Counted from the stretch's first letter, positions 53,050 through 61,700 are shown. The stretch is 64,000 nt of DNA from Natrinema salifodinae (GCF_900110455.1 NZ_FOIS01000003.1:814350-878349); one strand, 5' to 3'. The notes: generated by a model not told the origin, from the sequence alone. Translations and numbers: made by a program.

Positions 53050-53941
53050 GCGCCTCCTCTAGCGTCTGAATGTCGATTTTCCCCATCTGAAGCATTGCCT
53101 TCGTGGCTCGGCCCGCTTTTTCGGTGTCCTCGTCACGCAGGAGTTCGGGCAGAACCGTTGGGACGACCTGCCAGGACACGCCGTACCTGTCTTTGAGCCA
53201 GCCGCACTGTCCCTCCTCGCCGCCGTCGGCCGTGAGTGACTCCCAGAAGTAGTCGACCTCCTCCTGGTCCGCACAGTCGACGATGAACGAGATCGCCTCG
53301 GTGAAGTCGAAGCCGTGTTCTCTCGCGCTGTCCATCGCCGCAAAGCGCTGGCTGCAAAGTGTGAAGTCGGCGAACATGACCGTTCCCTCCTTGTCTGGTT
53401 GCTGATCCGGGCTATAGCGGGCGACGTCGTTGACTTCGGCGCCGTCGAACACCGACGTGTAGTACGCCATCGCCTCCTCGGCCTGACCGCACCGCTCACC
53501 GACGAACATCAGCGATGGGACGATTTTCCGCTCCGAGATGGAGCCGTCGTGAATCACCTGCCACGACACGCCGTATTCGTCTTCTGTCCAGCCGTACCGG
53601 ACGCTGAAGGGGTAGGAATCGAGCGGCATCAGTTCCTCACCGCCCCTCGACAACTGCGCCCAGAGCTCCTCCACTGCCGCTGTCGTGGGACAGTTGACGA
53701 TGAACGAGATTGCCGGAGTGAACTCGAACTGGGGACCGCCGTTGAGTGCGACGAACGACTGACTCTCTAACTCGAAGTTGATCGTCAGGACGCCCCCTAC
53801 TGGTCGACCCAACGCTTCCGCTGACGCCTCGTCGTACCGGCTAGTGGGTCCGATTGACGAGTCGTCGAATATACTCGTATACCGGTTCACCGCATCCTCC
53901 GCGTCGCCGTCGAACCATAGGTTCGGGGTGATCTTCTGCAT
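53039..53941 (-). CDS. Tandem VOC/PhnB-like domain protein
   Basis: Two copies of the PhnB/3-demethylubiquinone methyltransferase-like glyoxalase fold in 300 residues. Copy 1 (about 1-140) opens with ITPNLWFDGDAEDAVNRYTS; copy 2 (about 145-285) with IVPSLMFVGERCGQAEEAMA. Each has a PAISFIVNC or AISFIVDC strand and ends with YGVSWQV. Such proteins are thought to bind small molecules or metals; many are found with regulators of stress. ATG 53941 is used. It lies between a MarR gene and the SRPBCC chimera on one strand and is probably regulated by the MarR protein. Confidence 0.85.
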   Translation of the reverse strand: MQKITPNLWFDGDAEDAVNRYTSIFDDSSIGPTSRYDEASAEALGRPVGGVLTINFELESQSFVALNGGPQFEFTPAISFIVNCPTTAAVEELWAQLSRGGEELMPLDSYPFSVRYGWTEDEYGVSWQVIHDGSISERKIVPSLMFVGERCGQAEEAMAYYTSVFDGAEVNDVARYSPDQQPDKEGTVMFADFTLCSQRFAAMDSAREHGFDFTEAISFIVDCADQEEVDYFWESLTADGGEEGQCGWLKDRYGVSWQVVPTVLPELLRDEDTEKAGRATKAMLQMGKIDIQTLEEAHAR

Positions 53942-54045
53942 GGGTTCACCTCTCCCCGTGTACTGACGGTTTGATCCGTGACGAAACTGTTCTCGGTTCG
54001 ATTTGACGGGTAATTGTCGGCATTGTCGTGTCTCCTGTCGTGGCT

Positions 54046-54441
54046 TCACTCCGTCGCCAGTTTATCTATCTGCTCGGCCATCTCGTCTTGGGCTTCCTTC
54101 CAGGCGGGGTAGGTGCTCTCGACCTTCTTGCGACCGTCCGGCGTCAGCTTCAGTTTGTGGACTCTGGCTTCCGATTTGGCTTCCGTGACCCATCCCTCGT
54201 CTGTGAGGCGGTTCGCGCTTCGGGAGAGTGATGTTCGTTCGAGTCCGAGCAGGTCGGCGAGGTCGCTCAGCGGCGACGGCCCCTTCAGGGCCAGCGCGGC
54301 GAGAATGGAGAACTGCGTCGCCCGCAGTCCGCGGGGGCGGAGTTTTTCCTCGTAGCGTCGGGTTATTTCCCGTGCTCGCTTGCGTGCCGCGAGACAGTGG
54401 CAGTCCTTCGTGGCGGAGAGATCCACGAGACTGATACGCAT
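54046..54441 (-). CDS. MarR-family transcriptional regulator
   Basis: A winged-helix regulator of 131 residues. The N-terminal helix includes the pair DCHCLAARKRAREITRRYEE, whose two cysteines could sense oxidants or electrophiles. Then LRATQFSILAALALKGPSPL and DLADLLGLERTSLSRSANRL (recognition helix, about residues 60-79) and a wing region EAKSEARVHKLKLTPDGRKK follow. It probably represses itself and the downstream VOC and SRPBCC genes. A near-palindrome lies just before ATG 54441. ATG 54456 would place the start inside that site. Confidence 0.88.
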   Translation of the reverse strand: MRISLVDLSATKDCHCLAARKRAREITRRYEEKLRPRGLRATQFSILAALALKGPSPLSDLADLLGLERTSLSRSANRLTDEGWVTEAKSEARVHKLKLTPDGRKKVESTYPAWKEAQDEMAEQIDKLATE

Positions 54442-54443
54442 AG

Positions 54444-54457
54444 CGTGTATATGCACG
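54444..54457. promoter_or_regulatory. Near-palindrome upstream of the marR gene
   Basis: The 14 bases cgtgtatatgcacg match their reverse complement except at one symmetric pair (CGTG-ATAT-CACG core). They end three bases before ATG 54441. MarR dimers bind such sites near their own promoter, so this is a candidate operator. Confidence 0.5.
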
Positions 54458-54527
54458 TTTCTACCCCTAAGATCCGTTAAACCGGTCTATCAACCCAACA
54501 GAATGGTGATGCGAAACGGCGGTCGCC

Positions 54528-54721
54528 TCAGCGGTCGGTGGCGCCGACGTAGTGCGACGAGAACACGGTCGCCTCGATCTTCCGGAGGTGCTCGCCGACG
54601 GTCGTCTCGGGGAGGGCGAACGCGAGTTCGAGTGACGAGTCGTACCGCTCGCGTTCGATGGCGTTGATCGCCTGGCGGGTGACTCCGACAGCGTCAGCGG
54701 GAGCACCCTGACTCGATCCCC
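54528..54721 (-). pseudogene. Remnant of an XRE-type helix-turn-helix regulator
   Basis: About 62 codons without a start read SSQGAPADAVGVTRQAINAI, ERERYDSSLELAFALPETTV, GEHLRKIEATVFSS and HYVGATDR before a stop. The first part matches the HTH of the YozG-like XRE family (normally LTQ..LA..VGVTRQTI..IE). The tail after FAL looks like the recognition helix of a different haloarchaeal HTH family (TTVGEHLRKIE). It thus appears to be a broken and recombined regulator. No start codon or promoter is visible in the frame. Confidence 0.6.
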
Positions 54722-54750
54722 GCCGTTTTCGATACTGGGCAGGACGTTAT

Positions 54751-54861
54751 TCATCGACGATGGCGGGCCAGGACCAAGAGCACGACCCAGACCACGAACA
54801 GCGTCGCGAGGAGCATAGCAACCGGCGTATGCCACACAGGCCATTCGATGTACTCGACGCT
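54751..54861 (-). pseudogene. C-terminal fragment of a membrane protein
   Basis: A 36-codon open stretch reading SVEYIEWPVWHTPVAMLLAT, then LFVVWVVLLVLARHRR and a stop, preceded directly by a stop codon. It contains one clear transmembrane helix with a basic end. Its position just before the XRE remnant fits the common pairing of small membrane protein and XRE regulator genes. Together the two fragments look like the ruins of one operon. Confidence 0.5.
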
Positions 54862-54900
54862 TCACGCAGCGTGAGCGCCGGGAAGACGAGCCCAAATTGT

Positions 54901-54917
54901 TTAACCTATTGGTTTAA
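54901..54917. promoter_or_regulatory. Operator-like repeat 1 of the arsR operon
   Basis: Half-sites ttaacc (54901-54906) and ggtttaa (54911-54917) are separated by four bases. The right half overlaps the TATA stretch tttaatata (54913-54921). A repressor bound here would block TBP. A second copy lies 36 bases further at 54937-54953. Confidence 0.6.
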
Positions 54918-54936
54918 TATATCGCGAGCTGTATGC

Positions 54937-54953
54937 TTAACCGGATGGTTGAA
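54937..54953. promoter_or_regulatory. Operator-like repeat 2 of the arsR operon
   Basis: Half-sites ttaacc (54937-54942) and ggttgaa (54947-54953), again four bases apart, nearly repeat the upstream site. It covers the expected transcription start and the ATG at 54945. Confidence 0.6.
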
Positions 54954-55283
54954 CAACAGCCGGACGATCTGGATCTCGACGCGGTCTTCAAGGCGCTGGG
55001 CCACCCAATCCGTCGAGAAATCCTCGAACAGCTCGCCGACGGCCCCGAGAGCGTCAGTGAGCTGGCCGAACCCCACGACGTGTCGCTGGCAGCGGTCTCG
55101 AAGCACCTGCGCGTACTAGAGGACGCGGGGCTCCTCGACGTCGAGGAAGACGGTCGGGTTCGACGGTGCCACCTCGATGCTGCGCCGCTGAGCGACGCGT
55201 TCGGGTGGCTGACCCGGTACCGTGTCCTCTGGGAAGACCGCTTCGACGCGCTGGCCGACCATCTGGAGGAAGACGAAACATGA
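54945..55283 (+). CDS. ArsR-family winged-helix regulator
   Basis: A 112-residue ArsR/SmtB-type repressor. LDAVFKALGHPIRREILEQL (about residues 10-29) and VSELAEPHDVSLAAVSKHLR (about 38-57, recognition helix) lead to VLEDAGLLDVEEDGRVRRCH in the wing. There are no cysteines at the classic metal sites, so it probably belongs to the SdpR-like group that regulates an SRPBCC partner. Start ATG 54945 is preferred because a TATA box is centred 28 bases upstream; ATG 54933 is also open. Its stop overlaps the ATG of the SRPBCC gene (ATGA). Confidence 0.88.
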   Translation: MVEQQPDDLDLDAVFKALGHPIRREILEQLADGPESVSELAEPHDVSLAAVSKHLRVLEDAGLLDVEEDGRVRRCHLDAAPLSDAFGWLTRYRVLWEDRFDALADHLEEDET

Positions 55284-55768
55284 CTAACAACGACACCGAA
55301 CACGGAGAATCGACGACTGACGAGCGGAGTATCACGGTGAGTCGCGTGATCGAGGCCCCACCTAAGCGGGTCTACGACGCCTTCCTCGACCCGGACGAGC
55401 TCGCCCAGTGGTTCCCTCCGACTGGCTTCAGCGCGGAGGTCCACCACCTCGAGCCAGAGGTGGGCGGGACCTACCGCATCACGTTCACGGGCGAGACCGA
55501 GGAGTTCTCCGATATGAGTCACTCCTTCGGCGGCATCTTCCAGGAACTCGAGCCAGGCGAGCGAATCGTCTACACCGACTCGTTCGAAACCGACGACCCG
55601 GGAATGGCCGGCGAGATGACCACCACGGTCACCTTCGAGGAAGTCCCCGATGGGACCGAGGTCACCGTCCGCCATGCGGGGATTCCCGAGGCCATTCCCC
55701 CGAGCGACGCCAACGAAGGCTGGATCGACTCGCTCGAAAACCTCGCGGATGTCGTCGAGGAGGCGTAA
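55280..55768 (+). CDS. SRPBCC (AHSA1-like) domain protein
   Basis: A START/AHSA1-type hydrophobic-pocket protein, 162 residues: ITVSRVIEAPPKRVYDAFLD, ELAQWFPPTGFSAEVHHLEP, EVGGTYRITF, GGIFQELEPGERIVYTDSFE and the C-terminal helix ANEGWIDSLENLADVVEEA. The ligand is unknown; ArsR/SRPBCC pairs are frequent and the regulator usually controls the partner. The ATG overlaps the arsR stop, and a truncated reductase gene follows two bases after its stop. It is the intact counterpart of the chimera at 52381-53049. Confidence 0.88.
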   Translation: MTNNDTEHGESTTDERSITVSRVIEAPPKRVYDAFLDPDELAQWFPPTGFSAEVHHLEPEVGGTYRITFTGETEEFSDMSHSFGGIFQELEPGERIVYTDSFETDDPGMAGEMTTTVTFEEVPDGTEVTVRHAGIPEAIPPSDANEGWIDSLENLADVVEEA

Positions 55769-55770
55769 CC

Positions 55771-56033
55771 ATGAGGAAACTCGTCGTCAGCGAGTTCCTG
55801 ACGCTCGACGGCGTGATGCAGGCCCCGGGCGCCCCCGACGAGGACACCGAAGACGGGTTCGAGCACGGCGGCTGGCAGGTGCCGTACTTCGACGACGTGG
55901 ACCCGGCCGTCGCCGACGGGCTCGCCGCCGCAGACGCGCTCGTGCTCGGCCGGAAGACGTACGAGATCTTCGCGTCGTACTGGCCGACCGCGAGCGAAGA
56001 GAGCCCTTCACTGAGCGGATGAACAGAAATGAA
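55771..56033 (+). pseudogene. Frameshifted and truncated RibD/dihydrofolate reductase-family gene
   Basis: The first 77 codons are a normal start of the RibD C-terminal/DHFR-like family: MRKLVVSEFLTLDGVMQAPG, WQVPYFDDVDPAVADGLAAA, and LGRKTYEIFASYWPTA. At about 55998 the frame breaks: continuing in the +2 frame gives EPFTERMN, the expected family sequence, so about one base has been lost. Homology ends by about 56033, while intact proteins have about 180-190 residues. As it stands the frame stops at 56022 (83 residues). It was the third gene of the arsR operon and is surely inactive. Confidence 0.75.
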
Positions 56034-56082
56034 AGAAAAAGGATCTGAGAATTGGATTGTATCTGAGATCGATCTTTGAACG

Positions 56083-56789
56083 GGCACTGTCTAGTTAAGC
56101 ACCTCCGCTGGTGTTTGTCCGTTGAATGATTGGTGAGTCCGTTGTGTGTTGTAGTAGTGTACGAACTGTTCAAGCCATTCTCTAACGCTGGCCCGACTGC
56201 CCACCCATGAGTTATGGAAGCGGTCGATTCGCATTTTGAGCGTGTGAAACCATTTTTCGATCAGGTTTCGATCACCATAGTCGAGCTGACCGCTCAATCC
56301 GAATCGAGAGAGGGCAGTCAGATAGCCGTAGCCATCGACGAGAAACACAGCTTCGGAGAGGTCGTGTTTCTCAGTCAGTCTGTGAACGAATGCGGCGGCT
56401 GGATCGGTGCCTCGTCGGCCAAAGACTGCGACATCGAGAATTAACCGTGAGTCGAGGTCTATTGCAGCGTACACCCAAGACCAGTCGCCGTTGATCTTGA
56501 CAGCGGTCTCATCAATGGCAACCCGCGACGGCTGCGCCGTCGGCGGGTCTGGCACGCTGTCAGCCAGCCGATGTACCCACTGCCAGATCGCTTGATGAGA
56601 GCGGTCAACGCCGATCAAGCGAAGAATCGCTTGTGTCTTTCGAAGCGAACAACCGGTCGTGTGGAGCCGGACGGCGAACGCCCTGATGGACGTCGCCGTC
56701 CGCTCGTTCTCCCATGATTCTTCTCAATTCGCCTCATAGCTCTCGCTGAGCAGGTCTGCGAGCATCAACCACCTCAACTATACGTTGTC
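56083..56789 (-). mobile_element. IS6-family insertion sequence, about 707 bp, decayed
   Basis: The two ends match as imperfect terminal inverted repeats: ggcactgtctagttaag (56083-56099) and, on the other strand, gacaacgtatagttgag (56773-56789), 12 of 17 bases identical. The length of 707 bp is usual for the family. Inside is one transposase gene with a nonsense codon. No target-site duplication is visible in the eight bases on either side, so one flank has probably been rearranged. The right end overlaps the 3' end of the GH32 gene. Confidence 0.72.
56091..56765 (-). pseudogene. IS6-family transposase interrupted by a TGA codon
   Basis: The full frame from ATG 56765 has 224 codons, of which codon 14 is TGA (56724-56726); after it the sequence reads EESWENERTATSIRAFAVRL and is uninterrupted to the stop. 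The DDE catalytic core is intact: AIDETAVKINGDW (first Asp), LVDGYGYLT (second Asp), and RNLIEKWFHTLKMR (Glu), ending with HYYNTQRTHQSFNGQTP. The reverse reading from ATG 56618 gives 175 residues lacking the N-terminal HTH part. Unless TGA is read through or translation starts late, the transposase is inactive. Confidence 0.78.
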
Positions 56790-58319
56790 AGTCGTACAGA
56801 GATCGTAGGCTACCAGATGCTCGAGTTGTGCGGATCCGTTTTCTGAGAACAGAGAGACCTCGGTGCTTTCCCAGTCAGGATAAATTAAATTCGTCATTGT
56901 TTTCTGTCCATCGTTAGCAAAGATTTCGACCGAAGACCGGTCGACAAGGACGTGGAGTTTAATCGTCCCATCGTCACGTCTTTCTAACGAGGTGGTTGTT
57001 TCATCGTAGAACCCATCCTCGAAGAATTCGCCTGAATTCGACCGGTTAAACCGTAACTCCTCCTCTCCTGCGTCATATGTGACTACACTCTGTTGATCTT
57101 CTCCCTCTCGAACACGGAGTCCGACTTTTTCGGCACTCTGTGGATCAATAGTGGCATCGATCTCGAGTGTACGGCCTTCTACATTCGTTCCTTCTAACGG
57201 GTCTCTACCCGGTGTAATCCTTTCTGAACACAGTTTTGCCAGCGTTTCTTGTCGTGTTTTAGTGATCTCTTTCGCTGGATGCTGGAGGACTTCGAGAGAG
57301 CCATTCTCCTTTCGGAGGGTGATTGTTCGCGGTATCGTCATCGCTCCCTGCCAACCTGGATCCGGTGCATCCATCGCATATTCCCAGTTCCCCATCCAGG
57401 TGATGTTCAGTCCGTCGTCGTCTGGTGCATTCCCCCAGCGTTGAGTAGCATAGAAGTCGTATCCGTAATCCGCCCTAATGATTTCCTCGACAATGAACTC
57501 CGTTCCGTCGAAATCACCGATATGGTATTCAACGGATCGCAGTTCGATCGGTGAAATGGGAATGATCCACTTCGTCTCATCCGTTCCTTCGACTGGATGT
57601 TCAAAGAGACTTGGACATTCCCATCCGTTATCGCCCTCGTCTACATATGTGCTCTCGTAGGTCCAATCGAGCAGATTTTCCGAACTATAGATCTCAATTC
57701 CTGCTGGCCGGTCTTCGGTTCCCTCAACCCGGCCAACAACCATTCTCCAACTTTCGTCTGGCTCGTACCAGAACGGCTTTGGATCGCGGAAATTATCCTC
57801 ATCGCTCTCAATTACTGGATTCTTTGCATAGTTATGGACCGTCTCACCGTTATCTGTACTGTAGGCAATCCGTTGGTCCTCGAACCCCTCATCATGGTGG
57901 CCAGTATACATGGCAACTAACGCATCCTCACCGAATCCTGCGGTGTTCTCCGTGTCAATAACTGCCCCGCCGGAGAAGGCCTGCATCGATTCAGTATCGG
58001 GAACCTTCGTTCCATGTTCAGTCCAGTTGATGAGGTCCGTGCTTGTCGCATGATCCCAACGTCGTCGATCCGCACCCGCTTGATAGAACAGGTGGAAGAT
58101 ACCTTCGTGATAGACTAGTCCATTCGGATCGTTCATCCACCCTTCAGAGGGGGAGAAGTGATATTCTGGCCGCCACGGATGCGGGTCTTCTACATCTTCA
58201 GATACGCTCTCTGTTGCCGAAACACTGCTACTGGCACTGCCGAGTGCTACAGTTGACAAAAGACCAGCTCCTACCGTCTGAATCATCCTCCGACGGCTGA
58301 GTTCCGATGACTCTTTCAT
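56778..58319 (-). CDS. Tat-exported GH32 fructan hydrolase (levanase/invertase-like)
   Basis: A secreted glycoside hydrolase of family 32 that cleaves fructosyl bonds in levan, inulin or sucrose. Signal: SRRRMIQTVGAGLLSTVALG (twin arginine, then hydrophobic). Catalytic motifs: WMNDPNGL (nucleophile Asp, about residue 62), FRDPKPF (transition-state Asp) and GWECPSLF (acid/base Glu). A C-terminal beta-sandwich includes KLHVLVDRSSVEIFANDG. ATG 58319 is fixed by a strong ribosome-binding site (aaggagg). GC is clearly lower than in the surrounding chromosome, suggesting acquisition. The last codons (DNV and stop) lie inside the right end of the IS element, so the natural C-terminus has been replaced. 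Confidence 0.88.
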   Translation of the reverse strand: MKESSELSRRRMIQTVGAGLLSTVALGSASSSVSATESVSEDVEDPHPWRPEYHFSPSEGWMNDPNGLVYHEGIFHLFYQAGADRRRWDHATSTDLINWTEHGTKVPDTESMQAFSGGAVIDTENTAGFGEDALVAMYTGHHDEGFEDQRIAYSTDNGETVHNYAKNPVIESDEDNFRDPKPFWYEPDESWRMVVGRVEGTEDRPAGIEIYSSENLLDWTYESTYVDEGDNGWECPSLFEHPVEGTDETKWIIPISPIELRSVEYHIGDFDGTEFIVEEIIRADYGYDFYATQRWGNAPDDDGLNITWMGNWEYAMDAPDPGWQGAMTIPRTITLRKENGSLEVLQHPAKEITKTRQETLAKLCSERITPGRDPLEGTNVEGRTLEIDATIDPQSAEKVGLRVREGEDQQSVVTYDAGEEELRFNRSNSGEFFEDGFYDETTTSLERRDDGTIKLHVLVDRSSVEIFANDGQKTMTNLIYPDWESTEVSLFSENGSAQLEHLVAYDLCTTDNV

Positions 58320-58323
58320 CGAT

Positions 58324-58331
58324 TCCTCCTT
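58324..58331 (-). promoter_or_regulatory. Ribosome-binding site of the GH32 gene
   Basis: On the minus strand aaggagga lies four to five bases before ATG 58319. It is a near-perfect Shine-Dalgarno sequence, rare in this window, and decides this start over ATG 58334 and the TTG at 58379. Confidence 0.7.
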
Positions 58332-58379
58332 CATTTGTGAACGACTATTTTGATCCACGCTCACATCGATCACGCTCAA

Positions 58380-58762
58380 TGATTAAAATAATTCGATCAT
58401 GTTTGTTTTATACTATTCCGAATGAAATATATAGAGGATCGATCAACTAGTGGAAGAAAGAAAGACTACGTTTAGTGAACCAAATGGGGAATTAATGTTT
58501 GAGAGGCCCTAATTCTCGTCATTTTGGTCGTGCAGTATGTGCACAACGAGACGGGTAGGCTATAGGTAGTTCAATGGGCTGATTTTCCGTCGGTGTGGGA
58601 ACTGTCCTCGGGGTCACCGTAGCGGGCGGGAGCACCCTCTCGAGCAGCGCATCGACGACGTCGATGAGCGTGTCGTCGACGACCGCGGAGACGACCGGCG
58701 TCCGGCGCTCCACATACGGTTAGCTAACGACACCAAGGCGAACACCTTGCTGCTGGAGCGCA
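58380..58762. other. Spacer between GH32 gene and primase-like gene
   Basis: The first 120 bases are very AT-rich and hold likely promoter elements for the GH32 gene (gttttatactat on the plus strand near 58407-58418, read as a TATA box on the minus strand). From about 58560 GC rises again. A 64-codon minus-strand frame (58519-58713) begins MERRTPVVSAVVDDTLIDVV and may be a remnant of a chromosomal gene. The GC step makes this a candidate junction between two acquired segments. Confidence 0.4.
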
Positions 58763-61700
58763 CTACCCGCTCGATACCGAGTTAGGTGGCTCGCCGGGAA
58801 CGTCCGACGAACGGATCACGGACGTCCCCGGTGCAATCGTTCTATCAGGCACGCCCCCGCGCCAAGCAACCCGGAAATTCCACGTATAGTTAGCATTTAT
58901 ACGCGATTTTTCCGCCTTCTCAGCAATCTCGAGATCAAGCTCCGGCAACTCGGCTTCACCTGTGTCAGGGTCCTCGGTGAGCTTGTGAGCGTTCGCTGTC
59001 CCAGGCTTGCCCTCGTCGCGCTTGAGATAGCCGAGGTCGGTCAGGTTCGCGAGCACGTTCCGGACAGTGCGCTGGGTATAATCGCCCTCCAGACGCTCGT
59101 AAACGTCGCTGGAGGTGAACCGGCCATGCCCTAACTTACGGGCTGCCTCAGTGACGGCGAGTGTCGCCTTCGAGTGGGCGCTAACGACCGGAGCCTCGGC
59201 AACGACCGGAAGGTCGTCGCGAAGAGCCGAGGTGTGAGCAAAAACGACCGTCGGCTCGTCGGATCGGCCAAACCGAAGGGTGGCTTGCATCGTCTGGTCT
59301 TTGAGCATGTGATCGCAGTAGTCATTCGCAATCTCGCCGCCGTAATCGAGAGTATTGCCTCGACCGGTGCGTTCGATCTCCTCGCCGGCGAGAGCTGCCC
59401 ACTTCTCGACGACTTGATCGCCGAAGTGCTGTACACCGAGGATTGCGCCGACATTCCGCTCGCCGAGGGCGTCGCTGCCGGTCACGTTGAGGTAGTGATC
59501 AACAGCGCTCGTCCGCTTCTCGATGTCGTCGCCGAGATATTCACGTACTTTCTTAGTGGTGATCACGGCAGGGTCCTCGCCGTACTTCTCGCGAGCAGTA
59601 TCGAGGATGGCAAGCGGCCCACCGAAGTTGTTGCCGTCCAAGTCGCCGCCGTAGGTGTTAATGTTCCTGCTCGTCTGGACGACTCTCGTGTTCATCGTCT
59701 GCTCGAGGAATTGACGACGCTCGGTTGCGGTGCTATGGACGTCTCGACGCTCGGCATCGCGACCGATCGCGAGCCGCCAGAGTCTCGGGCGGGCAGTCGC
59801 GTCAAGACCTATCAGTGGACACTTCTTGCCGTCTCGTGCGACGAACTCCGGGGGGTTATGAACGATGACGCCGTGGAGGTTCCGATCGACAAGGATCGTA
59901 GCGCCGGCGTGAGTGACACGCTTTAGGTTTGTACCGGCCTCGCGGTCGAACGAATACTCGGTAGTGGTAATATCAGTCCCGTCGCCGATCGCGCCGGCAA
60001 AGAGTAGCCAGGCGCACGGATGGGCATACCCGTCCTCCGAAAAGACGGCGAGCTCACGACACCCTTCGCGCCCGCCCTCGAGAGCGGTTGCTGCTGCTTC
60101 GACGAGACTGGTGGCGTCACGGCGTTCGCGAGCGGCCCCTGTGGCCGCCTGGACCAGTTCCTCAAGGTCACCTGCGATAGGGAGCTCGGCATCGAGTTCT
60201 TCGGGAACGAGATCGATATCGATCGTCTCATAGCCGGGCAAGTCATCGCCGGCTCGGCCCTCAGTGAACGACGCCTCGGTCGTACTCTCGAGCGCGCTGG
60301 CCAGACGATCGATGATGCAATCTTCGACATCGTTGAGAATACCGTAGACCTCGCTGGGGTCGGCACCGAGACGCTCGGCTGCCTGACGCTCGCCGTAGAC
60401 AGTGTTTGTCGCTTCTTCGGCTCGATCCTTCGCCGCCTCGACGGCGTCACGAGCGTTCGCGAGCGCATCGACGGGAAGGCAAGGCGGAATTTCGGTTAAG
60501 TCAAGGAGTGCTGTCTGGAGGCCCTGCAGGGCGTTCATGTCTTCGCAGAGGTCATGAAAGTCCTCGAAGGCATCCTCGGCAGTGTTGATCGCGGTAATCG
60601 CGGCGGCGGCAGCTCGGAGGCGAGCGGCGATCGAGTGAATTTGCGGGAGGTCGCTCGCTTCACCGTCGAGCCACGCCGACACCCACGAATCGTCGGCGAG
60701 ATCTGCGTCCAGAAGGCTCTCGACGTCACCAACGTCATCGGTAAGACAGCTGGCGAGCCAGGTCGCATGATCACGCCAGTCTTCGCCGTAACTGTTCGCG
60801 TATTTGAGGCCAGGGAACTCGTCGATGACCACGGCTCGAGGCTGCGTTATCCGATCGCCGTTCTCGTTCCTGCCGTACCAGGTCCGGGCGCTTTCGACGT
60901 GCGCGTGACCGTGGCCACCGATGAGAAGATCGATCGGAGCGTCGGGATCCGTGAGCCGTTCCCAGGCGCGGCTGTACTCACAGTCTCCGCTTTCCTGGCA
61001 GGGGAGTTCCTCACCGAACAGCGCGTTGGCGCGAATGTGTATCTCGGCGGGAGTGTGCCCCAGTGCTCGTGCGGTTTGGACGACGAGCCGCCAAGCGTCG
61101 CCGTATTCGCCGTTCGCAGTGGGACAGCTCCCCCGTTCGAGAGCGACGTCTTCGCCGGCCTCCTTCTCATCACTCTCGGGGTCGAGAGGTGCCTCGATGG
61201 TGTCGAGGAGTGCATCGCGGTCCTCGAGAAGCGTCTTGCCCTGCTCGCGAACAGCTCTGATGGCTTCGAGGAGTGCCGCGTCGTCAACGCGGTTCTCGGT
61301 CAGCACTGGGAGGTGAGCAAAGCTCACTCCTGTCTCGCGGGCGTACTCGACGGCTTGCTCCTTGAGCTCGTTCCGTCCGGCGAGGTAGGTCGTCGGGTTC
61401 TCCTCGGCGGCTTTGATCGTCGAGTAGGTCTTTCCGAGCGCTGGCAGGGTGGTGACGAGCTGGGCGCGATCACGCACCGTCCCGGCGTTTCGCAGTAGTT
61501 CCTCAACGCGATCACGGGCTTCATTGAGTGTCTCTACACCGACCTCGGCGCTTGCGTCGTCGAGAACGCGAGCAGCCGGCGGGAGAACGGCGACGTGTTC
61601 GAGGAGCGTCGCGCGCCACTCGGGCAGCGGAGCGCCGTAGTCCTCCCGCGCCAAAGCGTAGGCGCGTTTGAACGACTCTCCGCGGAGTCGTTCGCCCTCG

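Noticed and set aside
56075..56797. Target-site duplication of the IS6-type element
   Set aside because: The eight bases on the left (tttgaacg) and right (agtcgtac) differ, so no duplication can be claimed.
58519..58713. A 64-codon minus-strand frame starting MERRTPVVSAVVDDTLIDVV
   Set aside because: Only the first half looks like protein and the second half reads as random. No promoter was seen. It may be a remnant and is not called as a gene.
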